DNA from: Rhodohalobacter sp. SW132
GTDB taxonomy: Bacteria > Bacteroidota > Rhodothermia > Balneolales > Balneolaceae
Assembly: GCF_003390325.1 (NCBI RefSeq)
Contig: NZ_QUOK01000012.1
Coordinates: forward strand, 103,497-167,496
Reading direction: 5' to 3'
DNA length: 64,000 nucleotides
The position numbers were made by a program, and so were the translations under genes. The notes beneath the pieces were generated by a model that searched no databases, had not been told where the DNA came from, and worked only from the letters and a program-made list of their open reading frames with translations. Positions 1 through 7,807 of this stretch are shown piece by piece (within the stretch, counting starts at the first letter, position 1; each line of letters starts with the position of its first letter).

Positions 1-12
1 AAACAAAAGTCA

Positions 13-152
13 TTGGATGGGAAACTTCATCGGATGAATTCGCTTCATCCGATGAATCGTTCCAGTAAGACGGCTGGCATAACGAGATCTTCAGGAGAAA
101 TCCGCTCCCCTGCCTACTCATCCGATAACTGCACGACATTTTTATCGATGAG
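13..152. repeat. Dispersed structured repeat, copy 1
   Basis: First of three related intergenic elements; the others are at 4928-5062 and 53101-53225. It contains a perfect 13-bp inverted repeat, TTCATCGGATGAA at 26-38 and TTCATCCGATGAA at 44-56, with a TTCGC loop. A second conserved block, ACTCATCCGAT, begins at 116, exactly 91 bp after the CTTCATCGG block begins at 25. GGATGGG at 15-21 can pair with CTCATCC at 117-123 with one G-U pair. CTCATCCGATAA at 117-128 can also pair with TTATCGATGAG at 142-152 with a bulge. It lies just 3' of the cupin gene. Orientation and function are unknown. Confidence 0.7.
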
Positions 153-203
153 CAAAATCAGGCCCACCTTTTAAACCTACTGAATATCCGTTTTCGGATG
201 GCC

Positions 204-500
204 TTATCCCTGTGTGAGAAGTATTATACTGTCTTGTAAAGCACCAATGGAATGGGATACATTTGCAGGAATGTTAACCTCCTCATGATGCTTCAGGCGT
301 ATATCTTTTTTATCCAGATGGTAGATTACATCTCCTTCAAGTACCAATAATTTTGTGGGATGTTTGGCTGTATGATCCTCCAGTTTCATTCCCTTATTAA
401 AACCAAAAATCAAGACTTTAAATTTGTCACCAGTATGGAATGACTTGGCTACAGGATGTTTGGACGTTTTAAGCTGTTCTTTAATCTCTTTAATGGTCAT
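204..500 (-). CDS. Small cupin-domain protein
   Basis: Predicted 98-residue single-domain cupin. The fold is suggested by short beta-strand-like segments with the pattern of a cupin core: a histidine-containing stretch (LEDHTAKHP), a glycine turn (LEGDVIYHL), then IPANVSHSI near the C-terminus, where the His of cupin motif 2 usually sits. Several His residues could bind a metal, but the full HxH-E-H set is not clear. The frame opens upstream with TTG at 542; the ATG at 500 (MTIKEIKEQL) is the more likely start. It is transcribed away from the arsenic operon and ends next to repeat copy 1. Whether it belongs to arsenic handling is unknown; substrate unknown. Confidence 0.7.
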   Translation of the reverse strand: MTIKEIKEQLKTSKHPVAKSFHTGDKFKVLIFGFNKGMKLEDHTAKHPTKLLVLEGDVIYHLDKKDIRLKHHEEVNIPANVSHSIGALQDSIILLTQG

Positions 501-616
501 GATTGGGTATATTTTTGAACGATTGACGGAGACTTTGTTCAATCATTATATAATTAAAACTCCTGAAACCAAAGATTAGCCGGAATAAAACTTCAGCTTG
601 AGTACCGGGTTAATTA

Positions 617-632
617 ATCGTAAATTTACGAT
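617..632. promoter_or_regulatory. Perfect palindrome, candidate ArsR-type operator
   Basis: ATCGTAAATTTACGAT is a perfect 16-bp palindrome about 30 bp upstream of the arsD start, directly followed by an AT-rich stretch (ATAATAAATC) that could be a -10 region. ArsR/SmtB repressors bind AT-rich inverted repeats overlapping the promoter of ars operons, so this is a plausible operator. No arsR gene is present in the window, so the cognate repressor would have to be elsewhere. Confidence 0.55.
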
Positions 633-661
633 ATAATAAATCTTGATAACAAAAGAACAAC

Positions 662-1261
662 ATGAACAACAAAACAGCTGTATCCACACGAATTGATATT
701 TATGACCCCGCAATGTGCTGCAGCACCGGCGTTTGCGGTCCTGATGTGGACGATTCGCTTACTGATTTTGCAAATGATGTGAAATGGATGAAAGTACAGG
801 GTATTGAGGTAAATCGCTTTAACCTGGGGCAGGAACCAGAAGCGTTCAAATCAAACCCTGAAGTTCTGACCCGTTTAAAAAGTTCCGGGTCTGATATTTT
901 GCCGATTATTTTTGTAAACGGAGAGATGGTATCCGAAGGCGGATATCCTGACCGCCAGCAGCTGATGGAGTGGCTTTCAGATTCTCCAAAACAATCTCAA
1001 AATGGAGCGGCTCAATCCTCACCCGGAACGGATCAGATTTTAAATAATCTGGAAGCGGCAGTTACCGATGGCAATGAAATACAGGTGCGGGCGATATTCC
1101 ATCAGGGAGAATCTTCAGGGGTTTCTATTCAGGAAATGGTTCAGGCGATGCAGGCGGGAATCAACAATCGTCAGCGAATCACAGAATCCACACTTCAAAC
1201 CGCACATGAACTGCTGGGCGTACAAGGTTCAGGGTGCACTCCTGGTGGCGGCTGTTGCTAA
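662..1261 (+). CDS. arsD: ArsD-family arsenic metallochaperone, C-terminally extended
   Basis: ArsD binds As(III)/Sb(III) and delivers it to the ArsA ATPase; some members also repress the ars operon weakly. The thioredoxin-like N-terminal part carries the metalloid-binding cysteines as MCCSTGVCG, Cys19, Cys20 and Cys25, with the same spacing as Cys12/13/18 of the E. coli plasmid protein. The family is usually about 120 residues; this one has 199. The extra 80 residues are Gln/Ser-rich, then helical, and end in a second cysteine cluster GCTPGGGCC (Cys192, 198, 199), a possible additional metalloid site. It is the first gene of the arsD-arsA-arsC-like run, downstream of the palindrome at 617-632. 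Confidence 0.9.
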   Translation: MNNKTAVSTRIDIYDPAMCCSTGVCGPDVDDSLTDFANDVKWMKVQGIEVNRFNLGQEPEAFKSNPEVLTRLKSSGSDILPIIFVNGEMVSEGGYPDRQQLMEWLSDSPKQSQNGAAQSSPGTDQILNNLEAAVTDGNEIQVRAIFHQGESSGVSIQEMVQAMQAGINNRQRITESTLQTAHELLGVQGSGCTPGGGCC

Positions 1262-1276
1262 ATCTCTCTTCTGGCA

Positions 1277-1308
1277 AGACCTCCAAGGTTTTCAAAACCT
1301 TGGAGATC
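1277..1308. repeat. Palindromic CTCCAAGG repeat between arsD and arsA
   Basis: CTCCAAGGTTTT (1281-1292) and AAAACCTTGGAG (1294-1305) form a perfect 12-bp inverted repeat around one base, flanked by AGAC and ATCT; a partial echo, CTGGAGGTCT, follows at about 1315-1324. It sits inside the 90-bp gap between two co-directional genes. Palindromes of this CCTCCAAGG type are common dispersed repeats in Bacteroidota-like genomes, as far as I recall. As RNA it would form a stable hairpin and might affect arsD/arsA mRNA balance, but there is no U-tract. Confidence 0.65.
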
Positions 1309-1351
1309 TGAATCCTGGAGGTCTGAAATTGTCGAACGAATATTCAATCTC

Positions 1352-3136
1352 ATGAAATTACCCGAAATCACACCCTATATCTTTTTCACCGGCAAAGGCG
1401 GAGTGGGCAAAACATCCCTTGCCAGTGCAACGGCGGTTAAGCTGGTCGATGAAGGGAAATCTGTACTGCTCATAAGTACGGATCCCGCATCCAATCTGAA
1501 AGAAGTTCTGGAGAGCAATATCACCGAAAAGATTACGGAAGTAAACGGTGTGCCAAACCTGCACGCTGTAAATATTGATCCGGAGCTTTCTGCTGAGGAG
1601 TATCGCAACCGGGTAATTTCTCCCATGGAGGATATTCTGCCGGAACACGAGATTGAAAAGATCAGGGAGGAGCTCTCTGGTGCCTGTACCACAGAGATCG
1701 CCGCGTTTGATGAATTTGCCCGCTACGTAGCTGGGAATGAGGAGGAAGAGCCGTATGACATCATTATTTTTGATACAGCTCCCACCGGTCACACACTTCG
1801 TCTGCTCGAACTGCCTGCCGCCTGGAGTGATTTTATAGAAACAAATCCCGATGGAGCATCCTGTATTGGACCGTCATCTGCGCTGAAAACGAGCCAGGAA
1901 CGGTATCAAAAAGTGGTGGAACGTTTGAAGGATAAGGATGCCACAACAATTTATCTTGTAACGCGGCCTGATGAATCAGCGTTAAGAGAAGCGAACCGGT
2001 CCGGATCAGAACTGGAAGAGATGGGGCTTGCTCATCAGATTCTGCTGATCAACGGTTATTTTGAGCCGGTGGATGAGTCTGACCCGTTTGCCCAAAAAAT
2101 GAAAGAGATGGCGGACCGGACACTGGAAAATATGCCGGACCGACTCAAGCAGATGGATCAGCTGGTATTTCCGCTGCGTCCGTATAATCTGCTGGGCCTG
2201 GACCGGCTGAGAAAAGTTTTTGAACCTCTGGACAGAACAGAAATCAAAGAGAATAGCCAGTCTGTTTTAACGGAAGAACGGGAGAGCAACCTGCCCGATC
2301 TGGATCAGCTTGTAGAGGATCTGATTGCTGAAAACGATCACGGCCTGGTGATGACGATGGGTAAAGGCGGTGTAGGAAAAACGACCGTGGCTGCTGCCGT
2401 GGCGCTGAAACTGGCTCAAAAAGGGTACCCCGTACATCTTACCACAACCGATCCGGCGGCCCATCTTCAGGATCACATTGGTGAAATGGAACTGCCTGAA
2501 AATCTGGACCTCGACCGCATCGATCCGGACGCCGAGAAATTGTCATACATCGAAAAAGTTTTAAAGCAGAAAGGAAAAGGCAAAACAGATGAAGAACTGA
2601 AACTCCTGCGGGAAGACCTGGAGTCACCCTGTACGGAAGAAGTTGCGGTTTTCCACGCCTTTTCAAAAGCAATCCATCAAGCCAAACGAAAATTTGTGGT
2701 GATGGATACGGCGCCAACCGGTCACACATTGATGCTGCTTGATACCACGGGAAGCTATCATAAAGAGGTATTGCGGAACAGTAATATGGCAGCAGGCAAA
2801 CTGAAAACACCCTACATGTACTTGCAGGATCCGGAGTATTCCAAGCTGCTTATTGTGGCACTGCCGGAAACTACGCCCATCAGTGAGGCGGCGAAACTGC
2901 AGGATGATCTGCGCCGATCGGGAATTGAACCGTATGCATGGATCGCCAACCAGAGTATGTCGGCCGCAAATGTAACGGATCCACTTCTGAAACAGCGTGC
3001 AGCTGAAGAGGTCCCGCTGCTGAAAAAAATTGAAGAGGAACATGCCAGCCGGCTTTACAGCATCCCGTGGATTGTAGAAGAGCGGGTATTGGAATCCCTG
3101 GTCCGTGATCCGGAAATTTCACAGCCAGCAGTTTAA
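1352..3136 (+). CDS. arsA: ArsA, arsenite-stimulated transport ATPase
   Basis: A 594-residue two-half ATPase of the ArsA/GET3 family, which powers arsenite export when joined to an ArsB or Acr3 membrane pump. Each half has a deviant Walker A, GKGGVGKTS at residues 14-22 and GKGGVGKTT at 337-345, and each has the signature DTAPTGHTL (about 141-149 and in the second half). The three metalloid-binding cysteines of the E. coli enzyme (113, 172, 422) have counterparts at Cys112 (GACTTE), Cys171 (GASCIG) and Cys427 (SPCTEE). Length and architecture are complete. No membrane pump gene is found next to it in this window, so the partner must lie elsewhere. Confidence 0.95.
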   Translation: MKLPEITPYIFFTGKGGVGKTSLASATAVKLVDEGKSVLLISTDPASNLKEVLESNITEKITEVNGVPNLHAVNIDPELSAEEYRNRVISPMEDILPEHEIEKIREELSGACTTEIAAFDEFARYVAGNEEEEPYDIIIFDTAPTGHTLRLLELPAAWSDFIETNPDGASCIGPSSALKTSQERYQKVVERLKDKDATTIYLVTRPDESALREANRSGSELEEMGLAHQILLINGYFEPVDESDPFAQKMKEMADRTLENMPDRLKQMDQLVFPLRPYNLLGLDRLRKVFEPLDRTEIKENSQSVLTEERESNLPDLDQLVEDLIAENDHGLVMTMGKGGVGKTTVAAAVALKLAQKGYPVHLTTTDPAAHLQDHIGEMELPENLDLDRIDPDAEKLSYIEKVLKQKGKGKTDEELKLLREDLESPCTEEVAVFHAFSKAIHQAKRKFVVMDTAPTGHTLMLLDTTGSYHKEVLRNSNMAAGKLKTPYMYLQDPEYSKLLIVALPETTPISEAAKLQDDLRRSGIEPYAWIANQSMSAANVTDPLLKQRAAEEVPLLKKIEEEHASRLYSIPWIVEERVLESLVRDPEISQPAV

Positions 3137-3196
3137 AAATTGGAATTCTAAATTTAGTTCTAAAACCAAACGATCAAACAGAAGCTATTAAAATTT

Positions 3197-3805
3197 ATGA
3201 ACCGGGAACTTCAAATCTTTATCCAGGAAATCGAAACCGAAATCTCTCAAATCGCTGAAGAGAGAAAAAAAGTGCTGGACGAGATTTCCGGTTATGTCCG
3301 AGAAAAAGTTAGGAAGGACGAACCTGCAAAACTGACGTTCATTTGCACACACAACAGTCGCCGCAGCACGATGGGTCAGATCTGGGCCGCTTCGATGGCG
3401 CACCATTACGGTTTAAAACGGGTGGAAACCTTTTCCGGAGGAACAGAAACCACGGCGTTCAATCCACGGGCGGTTGCTGCAGTGGAGCGGGCCGGATTTA
3501 CGGTAAAAAATAATGACGGAAAGAATCCACATTATCGTGTCTATTTTTCGGAGGATGCTGAACCATTGGAGTGTTTTTCCAAAACCTACGATGATCCGTT
3601 CAACCCCCAAAAAGAGTTTGCTGCAGTGATGACCTGTTCTGATGCGGATCAAAACTGTCCGTTTATTCCCGGCGCAGAAAAACGGATATCGGTGCCCTAC
3701 AGAGATCCAAAGGAATCGGATGGTACAGGTAAGGAGAAAGAGATTTATGATGAGCGTTGCCGACAGATTGCCACGGAGATGGCGTATGTGATGAACCGGG
3801 TGTGA
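3197..3805 (+). CDS. ArsC-like low-molecular-weight phosphatase / arsenate reductase
   Basis: A 202-residue member of the LMW protein-tyrosine-phosphatase fold that includes thioredoxin-coupled arsenate reductases. The anion-binding loop is CTHNSRRS (CX5R; nucleophile Cys50, Arg56, Ser57). Two later cysteines, Cys147 and Cys154, occur as TCSDADQNCP with the 7-residue spacing of Cys82/Cys89 in S. aureus ArsC, so the full redox triad seems present. The DP motif follows as YRDPKESDG (Asp170). About 45 N-terminal residues precede the catalytic fold and look like an amphipathic helix or coiled coil, an extension absent from classical ArsC. It is last in the ars run, 60 bp after arsA. Reduction of arsenate is the inferred role. 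Confidence 0.85.
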   Translation: MNRELQIFIQEIETEISQIAEERKKVLDEISGYVREKVRKDEPAKLTFICTHNSRRSTMGQIWAASMAHHYGLKRVETFSGGTETTAFNPRAVAAVERAGFTVKNNDGKNPHYRVYFSEDAEPLECFSKTYDDPFNPQKEFAAVMTCSDADQNCPFIPGAEKRISVPYRDPKESDGTGKEKEIYDERCRQIATEMAYVMNRV

Positions 3806-3820
3806 GGTTTGAAATAAGCT

Positions 3821-3845
3821 CCGGTTCAATTTTTCTTTGAACCGG
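3821..3845. terminator. Hairpin between convergent genes
   Basis: CCGGTTCA at 3821-3828 pairs with TGAACCGG at 3838-3845 around a T-rich loop. It lies between the ends of the arsC-like gene and the convergent minus-strand gene, so it may terminate both, although no proper T-tract follows on the + strand. Confidence 0.4.
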
Positions 3846-3862
3846 ATCTATTACGGGTTCAT

Positions 3863-4366
3863 TTACACTTCAACCACTACTTCTTCAGCGGTCAAATTGG
3901 ACCGTATGTTTTTAATCCATCGTTCGGTAACACGCTCTTCATCACCAAACGTAAATCCCTCTTTTCCTTCAAAAATAGGAAGGTTTAGTTTTCGGGTTTG
4001 GCTTTTTTTCAACACGATCTGGATTCCAATGATCAGAATCTGAGACTCTGAGCCGTCATCAGCCCGCTTCTTTTGTTGATGCTTATAAAAAGAGCAGCTT
4101 TGAATATCATCCAGCCCAATGAGGGTATCATTTCCACTTTTAAGGTGTAAGAACATGCGGTTGGGAATGTCTATTCCGATTGCGGTTCCATCTCTTAAAA
4201 TTTCCGATGTATCAAACTTCAGGCCGTAATTTCGTGCTGCGTTTTCGAATACATTGCGTGTTTTGCTCTGCTTTCGCCACTGCGAAAATTGGTGCATCCC
4301 AATGGGTATGAAAAATGTAGAAAGTGCAGTGATACCAATCAGAATTGATGTTAAATCGATGTCCAT
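3863..4366 (-). CDS. Membrane-anchored hypothetical protein
   Basis: A 167-residue protein I do not recognise. One hydrophobic segment at residues 7-24 (LTSILIGITALSTFFIPIG) would anchor it, followed by a basic stretch (QWRKQSKTR) that suggests the rest is cytoplasmic. The soluble part alternates beta-strand-like and charged segments (GTAIGIDIPNRMFLHLKSG; LILIGIQIVLKKS), resembling a small PH-like or beta-sandwich domain, but that is only an impression. It converges on the ars run and is separated from it by a hairpin. Confidence 0.6.
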   Translation of the reverse strand: MDIDLTSILIGITALSTFFIPIGMHQFSQWRKQSKTRNVFENAARNYGLKFDTSEILRDGTAIGIDIPNRMFLHLKSGNDTLIGLDDIQSCSFYKHQQKKRADDGSESQILIIGIQIVLKKSQTRKLNLPIFEGKEGFTFGDEERVTERWIKNIRSNLTAEEVVVEV

Positions 4367-4490
4367 CTCTATATAAATTTAAAGTCATAGGTAAACAGAT
4401 TTCACGATGGCCGTTTATCGTATCAACCGGGAGGGGAAATCTGCGTTTTAAATTGTGTCTGTTCGGGTGTTCATAACCCGTGAGAAGGAT

Positions 4491-4850
4491 CTACAGATGA
4501 GAATGGAAGGGAAAGATGAGGTTGCGGACGGACTGACTGCTTTCGAAAAGCGAAGCCCGGATCAAATATTGAAATTGAGCAGAATACTTGTTTTTATTGG
4601 ATGCCCAATCAGCAGAAATGGATGACCTGGGATCGATTTCAGATCGAACCTCAGATAGAGTTTCGGCGATGAACAACGCCGGATATTTAGTGCGGGAAAT
4701 TGCAGAATCCTGATCACCCGTTAGGGAGGAATCAGAGTAAGTGTATCTCGATTCTTCTGTTTCTGAACTATGTAAATCTGTTCCATAAAGAAAAGATCCG
4801 CTCAGCCCGAGAAGGCAAAAAAGCACAGATATGTTCAGAATTTTGTTCAT
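4491..4850 (-). CDS. Small secreted hypothetical protein
   Basis: A 119-residue frame with a convincing signal peptide (MNKILNISVLFCLLGLSGSFLYG) and a Ser/Asp/Glu-rich mature part without recognisable motifs. No homologous family comes to mind. The start is well placed downstream of an AT-rich region, and repeat copy 2 lies about 80 bp upstream. Coding status rests mainly on the signal peptide. Confidence 0.5.
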   Translation of the reverse strand: MNKILNISVLFCLLGLSGSFLYGTDLHSSETEESRYTYSDSSLTGDQDSAISRTKYPALFIAETLSEVRSEIDPRSSISADWASNKNKYSAQFQYLIRASLFESSQSVRNLIFPFHSHL

Positions 4851-4927
4851 GTTTAAAAGTTACGGAGATTTTTGCATTAAGTTTCTGTTCAATTTATTGA
4901 AGAGTCTCAGATGCAGTGACAGCCATG

Positions 4928-5062
4928 TTGGATGAGGGTCTTCACCGGATGAATTCGCTTCATCCGGTGAATTGCCCGACCTTTGCATTAATCATTATAT
5001 AATCTGATAGAATAAGATTTAGCCCTGTCGACTCATCCGATGACGTGAAGTCAGCGGATGAG
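4928..5062. repeat. Dispersed structured repeat, copy 2
   Basis: Same element as at 13-152 and 53101-53225. Inner hairpin: TTCACCGGATGAA (4941-4953) and TTCATCCGGTGAA (4959-4971), perfect 13-bp stem, TTCGC loop. Second block ACTCATCCGATGAC starts at 5031, exactly 91 bp after CTTCACCGG starts at 4940. Stem base GGATGAG (4930-4936) can pair with CTCATCC (5032-5038). The second block also forms its own hairpin, CTCATCCGATGAC (5032-5044) with GTCAGCGGATGAG (5050-5062), loop GTGAA, one internal mismatch. It lies in a divergent intergenic region before the mtfA-like gene. Confidence 0.75.
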
Positions 5063-5141
5063 GATATTTCCTTAATACAAAATATGAGCGTTAACAAGAC
5101 ACTAATTGTGATTATAAATTCATAAATTCTGCAAAAACCGC

Positions 5142-5909
5142 ATGCCCTTTATCCGAACGTTTAAACGCTACCTTGCCGGCCGTAAGGATTTTCCCGATGA
5201 GTATGAGAGAATTCTTTACAGCAGAGTGCGTGTCTGGAGCCGTCTGAACAGCCGCAGAAAAGAGCTGCTCAAAGAGAGAATGAAGATTTTTATGGATGAA
5301 AAAATCTTCGAAGAGTGCGGAGGATTGAAGCTCACAACCGAAATGAAGGTGGTTATTTCGGCATACGCCTGTGTGCTGATTCTGGAGGAGTCGTCGGATT
5401 TCTACCCCGGCCTGCAGTCGATCCTGGTCTACCCGGATGATTACGTAGCTCCGGTTTATGAACATAACCCCGGCGGTGTGATTACCGAGGGAAATGAACG
5501 GCGGCAGGGAGAATCGTGGGACAGCGGCAACGTTGTGCTCTCGTGGGCCGATATCGAACGAACCACAATGTCTGATGGAAACAACCAAAACCTGGTCGTG
5601 CACGAATTTTCCCATCAGCTGGATCTGCAGTACGGTCTTTCAGGGGGCATAACACTTGAAGGAGAGGTGCTGAAGGGTGGAGACGAGTGGACCGAAGAGT
5701 TAGCAAAAACGTACAGGAAACTGGTGGATCTTGAACGATTTGGCCGTGAAGATGATCTCCTTGATATTTACGGGGCAACAAATCCATCGGAATGCTTTGC
5801 CGTAATTATGGAGGCTTTCCTTGAAGCACCGCGAGATCTGTCGATAAAGTATTCCCGTCTATACCGCATGCTGAGTGATTTTTTCAAGATGGATCCGGAG
5901 CGGTGGTGA
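5142..5909 (+). CDS. MtfA-family zinc peptidase
   Basis: A 255-residue protein of the MtfA (M90) family, known in E. coli as a zinc aminopeptidase that also binds the glucose repressor Mlc. The zinc motif is HEFSHQLD at residues 154-161 (HExxH), with a downstream acidic stretch (CFAVIMEAFLEAP) that supplies the third ligand in the family. N-terminal part is rich in Arg/Lys helices, and the Glu-rich middle matches the family layout (LILEE...YP, W-ADIERT). Length is normal. It stands alone after repeat copy 2. In this lineage Mlc is not expected, so the substrate is unknown. Confidence 0.85.
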   Translation: MPFIRTFKRYLAGRKDFPDEYERILYSRVRVWSRLNSRRKELLKERMKIFMDEKIFEECGGLKLTTEMKVVISAYACVLILEESSDFYPGLQSILVYPDDYVAPVYEHNPGGVITEGNERRQGESWDSGNVVLSWADIERTTMSDGNNQNLVVHEFSHQLDLQYGLSGGITLEGEVLKGGDEWTEELAKTYRKLVDLERFGREDDLLDIYGATNPSECFAVIMEAFLEAPRDLSIKYSRLYRMLSDFFKMDPERW

Positions 5910-6005
5910 GCCAATTTCTAAGAACGCGTTTTCTATCTGTTTCGGGTATGATCCCTGGGATGCGAATTCAGTTGTTAACATTTAGATAATATTAACGGTG
6001 ATTTC

Positions 6006-6033
6006 TTAACATATATTTAACGCAATTTAAAAG
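6006..6033. promoter_or_regulatory. Candidate Pho box upstream of the porin gene
   Basis: TTAACA (6006-6011), TTAACG (6017-6022) and TAAAAG (6028-6033) are direct repeats with an 11-bp period; two more TTAAC boxes lie at 5975 and 5992. PhoB and PhoP operators are 6-7-bp direct repeats with 11-bp period (TTAACA-like in Bacillus PhoP boxes). The same pattern occurs before pstS and the Na/Pi symporter, which supports phosphate-starvation control of this porin. Confidence 0.5.
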
Positions 6034-6181
6034 ATCAGCAAAACGGCATCTGATTCTAAGCAGGTTTGTATTACGCATTGCTATATGGAGCAGACCCAGA
6101 GAAATTTCCTGTTTCACCGTCATACTGGATTCAGTTCTCAATAATCATTAAACATATACTCGAGCAGCCAAGTTATAGACT

Positions 6182-7294
6182 ATGAATCTCTTTCCTGTAA
6201 AAGTTATATCCTCCTCTTATAAAGCCAGTGAACTTTATGAAGTCCACTCTGTTTTACACAAGTTACTGTTGGTGCTATTCATAAGCGGTACGATAGCAGC
6301 TACAGCTGATGCCCGTCAAATTTCAGATAAAGGGAGTTTGAGCGGCCTGCTCTACAGTGATTTTTATTGGATTGTCAACAATCATAACGAAGATCTGGAG
6401 GGTGAGAATGGATTTTGGGCCCGGCGTGTCTATCTCACCTATGATAACAACTTTTCGCAACATGTTTCCGCTCGGTTTCGCCTTGAAATGAATAGTCCGG
6501 GTGATTTTTCAACAAATCAGAAGCTGGAGCCATATGTAAAAGACCTGTACCTGGACTGGGCAATAAATCAGAATCACTCTCTGATTGCCGGCCTGTCGTC
6601 GACACCAACCTGGGCACTGGTCGAAAGTGTATGGGGATACAGATCTGTGGAAAAAAGCCCCTCTGATTTGCACAAATTAGGAAGTTCAAGAGATTTTGGA
6701 CTTGCCCTGAAAGGAGAGTTTGGCGATAGAGGTAACCTGAAATATCATGCCATGATTGGAAACGGCAGCGGAACAGGTTCCGAAACAAACAAATGGAAAA
6801 AATATATGCTCTCGTTAGGCTGGTGGCTTAGCGATAACCTGGTTGTGGAAGTGTATGGTGAATACAACCGTACAAGTGAAACAACTACCCGCAGTGCAGT
6901 TCACGGATTTCTGGGATATGTATCTGATAATCTTAATGCAGGTGCCATGTACGTTGCCCAGAATATTACGGTGGATTTAGTGGGGATCAGTAACAATACC
7001 GAAACCATTGATGTTGCTTCTATCTTTGCTAACCTTAAACTGGCTGACAAATGGACGGCACTCCTTCGGGCTGATCGTATGTTTACGGCAAACCCAAGAG
7101 GCCCCACCATTGATTACATTCCTTTTAGTGACCAGGCAGAATCAACATTTCTGTTATTTGGTGTAGATTTTGAGCCGGTTCGCAATGTGCATGTAATACC
7201 CAACATCGAAACTATTTTTTATGGTGAGGCACCGGATGGTACCACACCCAATTCTGATCTTATCTTTCGAACGACTCTCTCATACAGATTTTGA
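6182..7294 (+). CDS. Outer-membrane porin, OprP-like, probably phosphate-starvation induced
   Basis: A 370-residue beta-barrel protein. The N-terminus has an unusually long leader (about 40 residues) whose hydrophobic part is HKLLLVLFISGTIAATADA with an AxA-type cleavage site. The mature chain shows alternating strands with aromatic girdles (GLLYSDFYWIV, FWARRVYLTYDN, ARFRLEMN) and ends with a strand closing in Phe (RTTLSYRF), the usual outer-membrane sorting signal. Layout resembles the phosphate-selective porin O/P group. It is next to the pst operon, and the Pho-box-like array upstream supports a phosphate uptake role, but selectivity cannot be read from sequence. Confidence 0.75.
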   Translation: MNLFPVKVISSSYKASELYEVHSVLHKLLLVLFISGTIAATADARQISDKGSLSGLLYSDFYWIVNNHNEDLEGENGFWARRVYLTYDNNFSQHVSARFRLEMNSPGDFSTNQKLEPYVKDLYLDWAINQNHSLIAGLSSTPTWALVESVWGYRSVEKSPSDLHKLGSSRDFGLALKGEFGDRGNLKYHAMIGNGSGTGSETNKWKKYMLSLGWWLSDNLVVEVYGEYNRTSETTTRSAVHGFLGYVSDNLNAGAMYVAQNITVDLVGISNNTETIDVASIFANLKLADKWTALLRADRMFTANPRGPTIDYIPFSDQAESTFLLFGVDFEPVRNVHVIPNIETIFYGEAPDGTTPNSDLIFRTTLSYRF

Positions 7295-7530
7295 CCTGAG
7301 TACTTTTTTATATCGCCCTCCAAATATCGATTGGGCGCATATGAAGAATTGTCTTGCAGAGTTGCGGACCGTTTAAGAACTCTCCTGCCAGTGCTTACCT
7401 GGTCCCGGCCTGTCCCGAGCTTTGACTCGGGGTGTATTTTTCCGGAGAGGGGAGGCTGTGTGAGCATTGAGCGAAACACGTTAGGTTGTTCACATCTTCC
7501 AGTAGGGATGGCCTTGGCATAGCTACTTGC
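7295..7530. other. Intergenic region, no gene seen
   Basis: I see no convincing gene. It holds an imperfect hairpin CCCGAG-CTTTGA-CTCGGG near 7417-7434 and G/C-rich stretches unlike the flanking AT-rich leaders. The second dispersed repeat family begins directly after it. Confidence 0.4.
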
Positions 7531-7629
7531 CGCCTGCCCGATTATTTCGGGAACACCTAAAAGTATGAGGCTATGGTAATTGTTGTAATCTCATAATTAC
7601 GCTCTATCCACTCACAATAGAATAGAGCC
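7531..7629. repeat. Second dispersed repeat family, copy A
   Basis: About 99 bp that match 38697-38803 in blocks: CGCCTGCCC, CCGATT-TTTCGGG (short hairpin), AGGCTATGGTAATTGTTG, and CAATAGAATAGAGCC at the end. Small insertions separate the blocks. In this copy GCTCTAT (7601-7607) can pair with ATAGAGC (7622-7628). It lies between the porin gene and pstS. Too short to code for a transposase; could be a MITE remnant or a small RNA. Confidence 0.65.
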
Positions 7630-7807
7630 ATAAAAACTCAGAGTTGACCAAAAGTTATGGACTCTAAGTTGATACCCCGGTGATTCTGCATCGGGGAAGT
7701 TCATAGCTAATAAAGAACCTTACGAGCACGTCGTGCAATTTGTACTGAAAAATTGAATATGTCGATTAACGTGTCTCAGCCCAATACAACTTTCAAGAAA
7801 TAGTTAG

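Noticed and set aside
1068..1355. Open frame inside arsD and beyond
   Set aside because: It overlaps arsD in another frame and has no family features; arsD explains the region.
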